Shown: positions 63,007-64,000 of the stretch, in pieces
How positions within the stretch are numbered: position 1 is the first letter of the stretch
Layout of the letters: each line of letters starts with the position of its first letter
Origin: an uncultured Mobiluncus sp.
GTDB taxonomy: Bacteria; Actinomycetota; Actinomycetes; Actinomycetales; Actinomycetaceae
Direction: 5' to 3'
Length of the DNA stretch: 64,000 nt
Assembly: GCF_947254095.1 (NCBI RefSeq)
Contig: NZ_CAMYBV010000011.1
Span: forward strand, 9,283-73,282
Translations under genes and position numbers: made by a program
Notes under the pieces: generated by a model
The model's input: only the letters and a program-made list of their open reading frames with translations
Databases searched by the model: none
Told to the model about the DNA's origin: nothing

Positions 63007-63282
63007 ATGACCAAAGTCAGTACGAACATAAATTTGGATGCAGATCTCAAACGGTCAGCGCAAGAGTTGCTGAAAGATTTGGGTATGGATCTCACCACTG
63101 CCGTGACAATTTTCCTTCGTCAAACCGTGCGTGACCAGGGGATACCTTTTAGAATCACGAGAGATATTCCCAATGCGGAAACTTTGGCCGCCTTACAGGA
63201 ATATGAGGAAATGAAAGCGCACCCGGAAAAATACCAGAGCTACGCAAACTTCCGGGAAGCCATGGAGGACGTTCTCGTGTGA
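63007..63282 (+). CDS. RelB/DinJ family antitoxin
   Basis: A 91-residue protein with the RelB/DinJ N-terminal ribbon-helix-helix pattern (NINLDADLKRSAQELLKDLGMDLTTAVTIFLRQTVRDQGIPF) and the typical C-terminal toxin-binding segment (ETLAALQEYEEM...FREAMEDVLV). Its stop overlaps the toxin's GTG start (GTGA). DinJ-like proteins neutralise YafQ and repress their own operon. The toxin partner here is broken (see next). Confidence 0.9.
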   Translation: MTKVSTNINLDADLKRSAQELLKDLGMDLTTAVTIFLRQTVRDQGIPFRITRDIPNAETLAALQEYEEMKAHPEKYQSYANFREAMEDVLV

Positions 63283-63557
63283 GTCTACGGGTTGTCCTGT
63301 CCAACCGCTTTAAAAAAGATTTGAAGCTGGCAAAAAGGCGCGGCCTGGATTTGGAACTTCTCGACTCGGTCGTTGCGCAGCTAACGCGCGGCAATACGCT
63401 TGACGCAAAGTACCGGGATCACGATCTCGGCGGTAACTACGCCGGTTTCAGAGAATGTCACATCAAGCCCGATTGGCTCCTAATCTATTGAATAGATGGA
63501 AATCGTCTCATTCTGTTCCTGACCCGCACCGGTTACCACGCCGACCGTTTTGGATAA
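63279..63557 (+). pseudogene. YafQ-type mRNA interferase gene broken by an in-frame TGA
   Basis: The frame starts SLRVVLSNRFKKDLKLAKRR, as in YafQ, and reads CHIKPDWLLIY before a TGA at 63489-63491. The same frame continues IDGNRLILFLTRTGYHADRFG to a TAA at 63555-63557, exactly the family's missing C-terminus with the catalytic-type His. Relatives have Arg at the stop (IYRID), so one C-to-T change in CGA would explain it. The 70-residue product lacks the last strand and the catalytic histidine, so the toxin is probably inactive. Confidence 0.7.
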
Positions 63558-63672
63558 AACATCACCACGAATAATGCTCACCTGAAGGATTAGGCAAACA
63601 GTCCGCATAGAACATAGAAAACACAAAATGACCTTCAGCCCGAAAATCGCTACGACCCGTGTCGATGGAGGA

Positions 63673-64000
63673 TTAACGGTGACGGAACGCGGGCATGTCA
63701 GGCATATCAGGCACGACCTGGCTCTCACCACGAGAAGCCTTCCTTTCAGCAATTTCTTGCTGATACGCCTGCCAGAGTGGCCATTCCATCATGTCCTGTT
63801 CAGTGTAGGAATCAAGATTACGCCAATCCACGGCTCGACCGTCATCTGTGATTTGGTAGTGTCCACGCTCGGGGCGAGCGATAAGACCGATTATTCGCGG
63901 AACTCGGGATGGAAAAAACTCAGCAAAACTGCCGCAGCTATCAGAACTGTGCAACATGTCATTGGTAGCCACGGAGAGAGTCCGTAAAGTGCGGTGGAGG
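63673..64000 (-). CDS. Hypothetical protein, truncated at the window edge
   Basis: A minus-strand frame open from the right edge to TAA at 63673 gives at least 109 residues, with parts such as RPERGHYQITDDGRAVDWRNLDSYTEQDMMEW and a C-terminal QEIAERKASRG. No family is recognised. The frame stays open through the edge, so the gene may begin beyond 64000; a GTG at 63972 is one possible internal start. Composition looks coding but this rests on the frame alone. Confidence 0.45.
   Translation of the reverse strand, partial: LHRTLRTLSVATNDMLHSSDSCGSFAEFFPSRVPRIIGLIARPERGHYQITDDGRAVDWRNLDSYTEQDMMEWPLWQAYQQEIAERKASRGESQVVPDMPDMPAFRHR

Noticed and set aside
1..64000. CRISPR arrays, rRNA and tRNA genes, prophage or complete insertion sequences
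   Set aside because: No regularly spaced repeats with unique spacers, no full T-arm or rRNA motifs, and no transposase, integrase other than XerC, or phage structural genes were seen.

Overview
The window is one contiguous piece of a moderately high-GC actinobacterial chromosome. The gene order from the site-2 protease and dxr through rlmN, cdsA, frr, pyrH, tsf, rpsB, an M23 peptidase, xerC, dprA, comM, yraN, a DUF2469 gene, rnhB, lepB, rplS, trmD, rimM, khpA and rpsP is the block known from Mycobacterium and other Actinobacteria. The sialic-acid operon, small intergenic gaps and vaginal/oral-type accessory genes suggest an Actinomycetaceae member, most likely Mobiluncus or a close relative. 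That assignment is inference from recalled family resemblance, not a search.

Region 1 (1-23.2 kb) is housekeeping and almost entirely on the minus strand: the end of rplU, a MATE pump, isoprenoid, lipid and pyrimidine steps, translation factors, ribosomal proteins, recombination and DNA-uptake genes, RNase HII, signal peptidase and the tRNA/ribosome maturation cluster. Oddities are a TrmD-GNAT fusion, a long Pro/Gly/Met-rich N-terminus on signal peptidase I, Ala/Glu-rich tails on S2 and S16, and a TTG start for tsf.

Region 2 (23.4-36.5 kb) has 6-phosphofructokinase, a NUDIX hydrolase, a NifX-like protein, a peptidase E homologue, an operon of a three-domain regulator (XRE helix-turn-helix + decayed MNT nucleotidyltransferase + decayed HEPN domain) with a one-active-site heterodimeric ABC exporter, a polar amino-acid ABC transporter preceded by what reads as a lysine riboswitch with its own terminator, a CadD-type transporter and a nitroreductase.

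Region 3 (36.5-46.8 kb) is a complete minus-strand sialic-acid uptake and breakdown operon: lipoprotein binding protein, permease, permease-ATPase fusion, ATPase, nanA, nanK, nanE, nagA, nagB. Together they carry imported sialic acid to fructose-6-phosphate, which the phosphofructokinase at 23.5 kb could take into glycolysis.

Region 4 (47-59.4 kb) has an ACT/PFL protein pair, purT, a small YeaQ-type membrane protein, an NSS transporter, an AAA/DUF4143 ATPase with three in-phase 23-bp repeats in front of it, a CDF metal exporter with a DtxR-type box, and cell-surface proteins (cell-wall-binding repeats, K+ channel, polysaccharide deacetylase).

Region 5 (59.4-64 kb) is an accessory edge: a NucS-like/DUF5655 protein, a vapC remnant, a RhuM protein, a RelB antitoxin with a nonsense-broken YafQ toxin, and short direct repeats. 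No rRNA, tRNA, CRISPR array or intact insertion sequence was seen.
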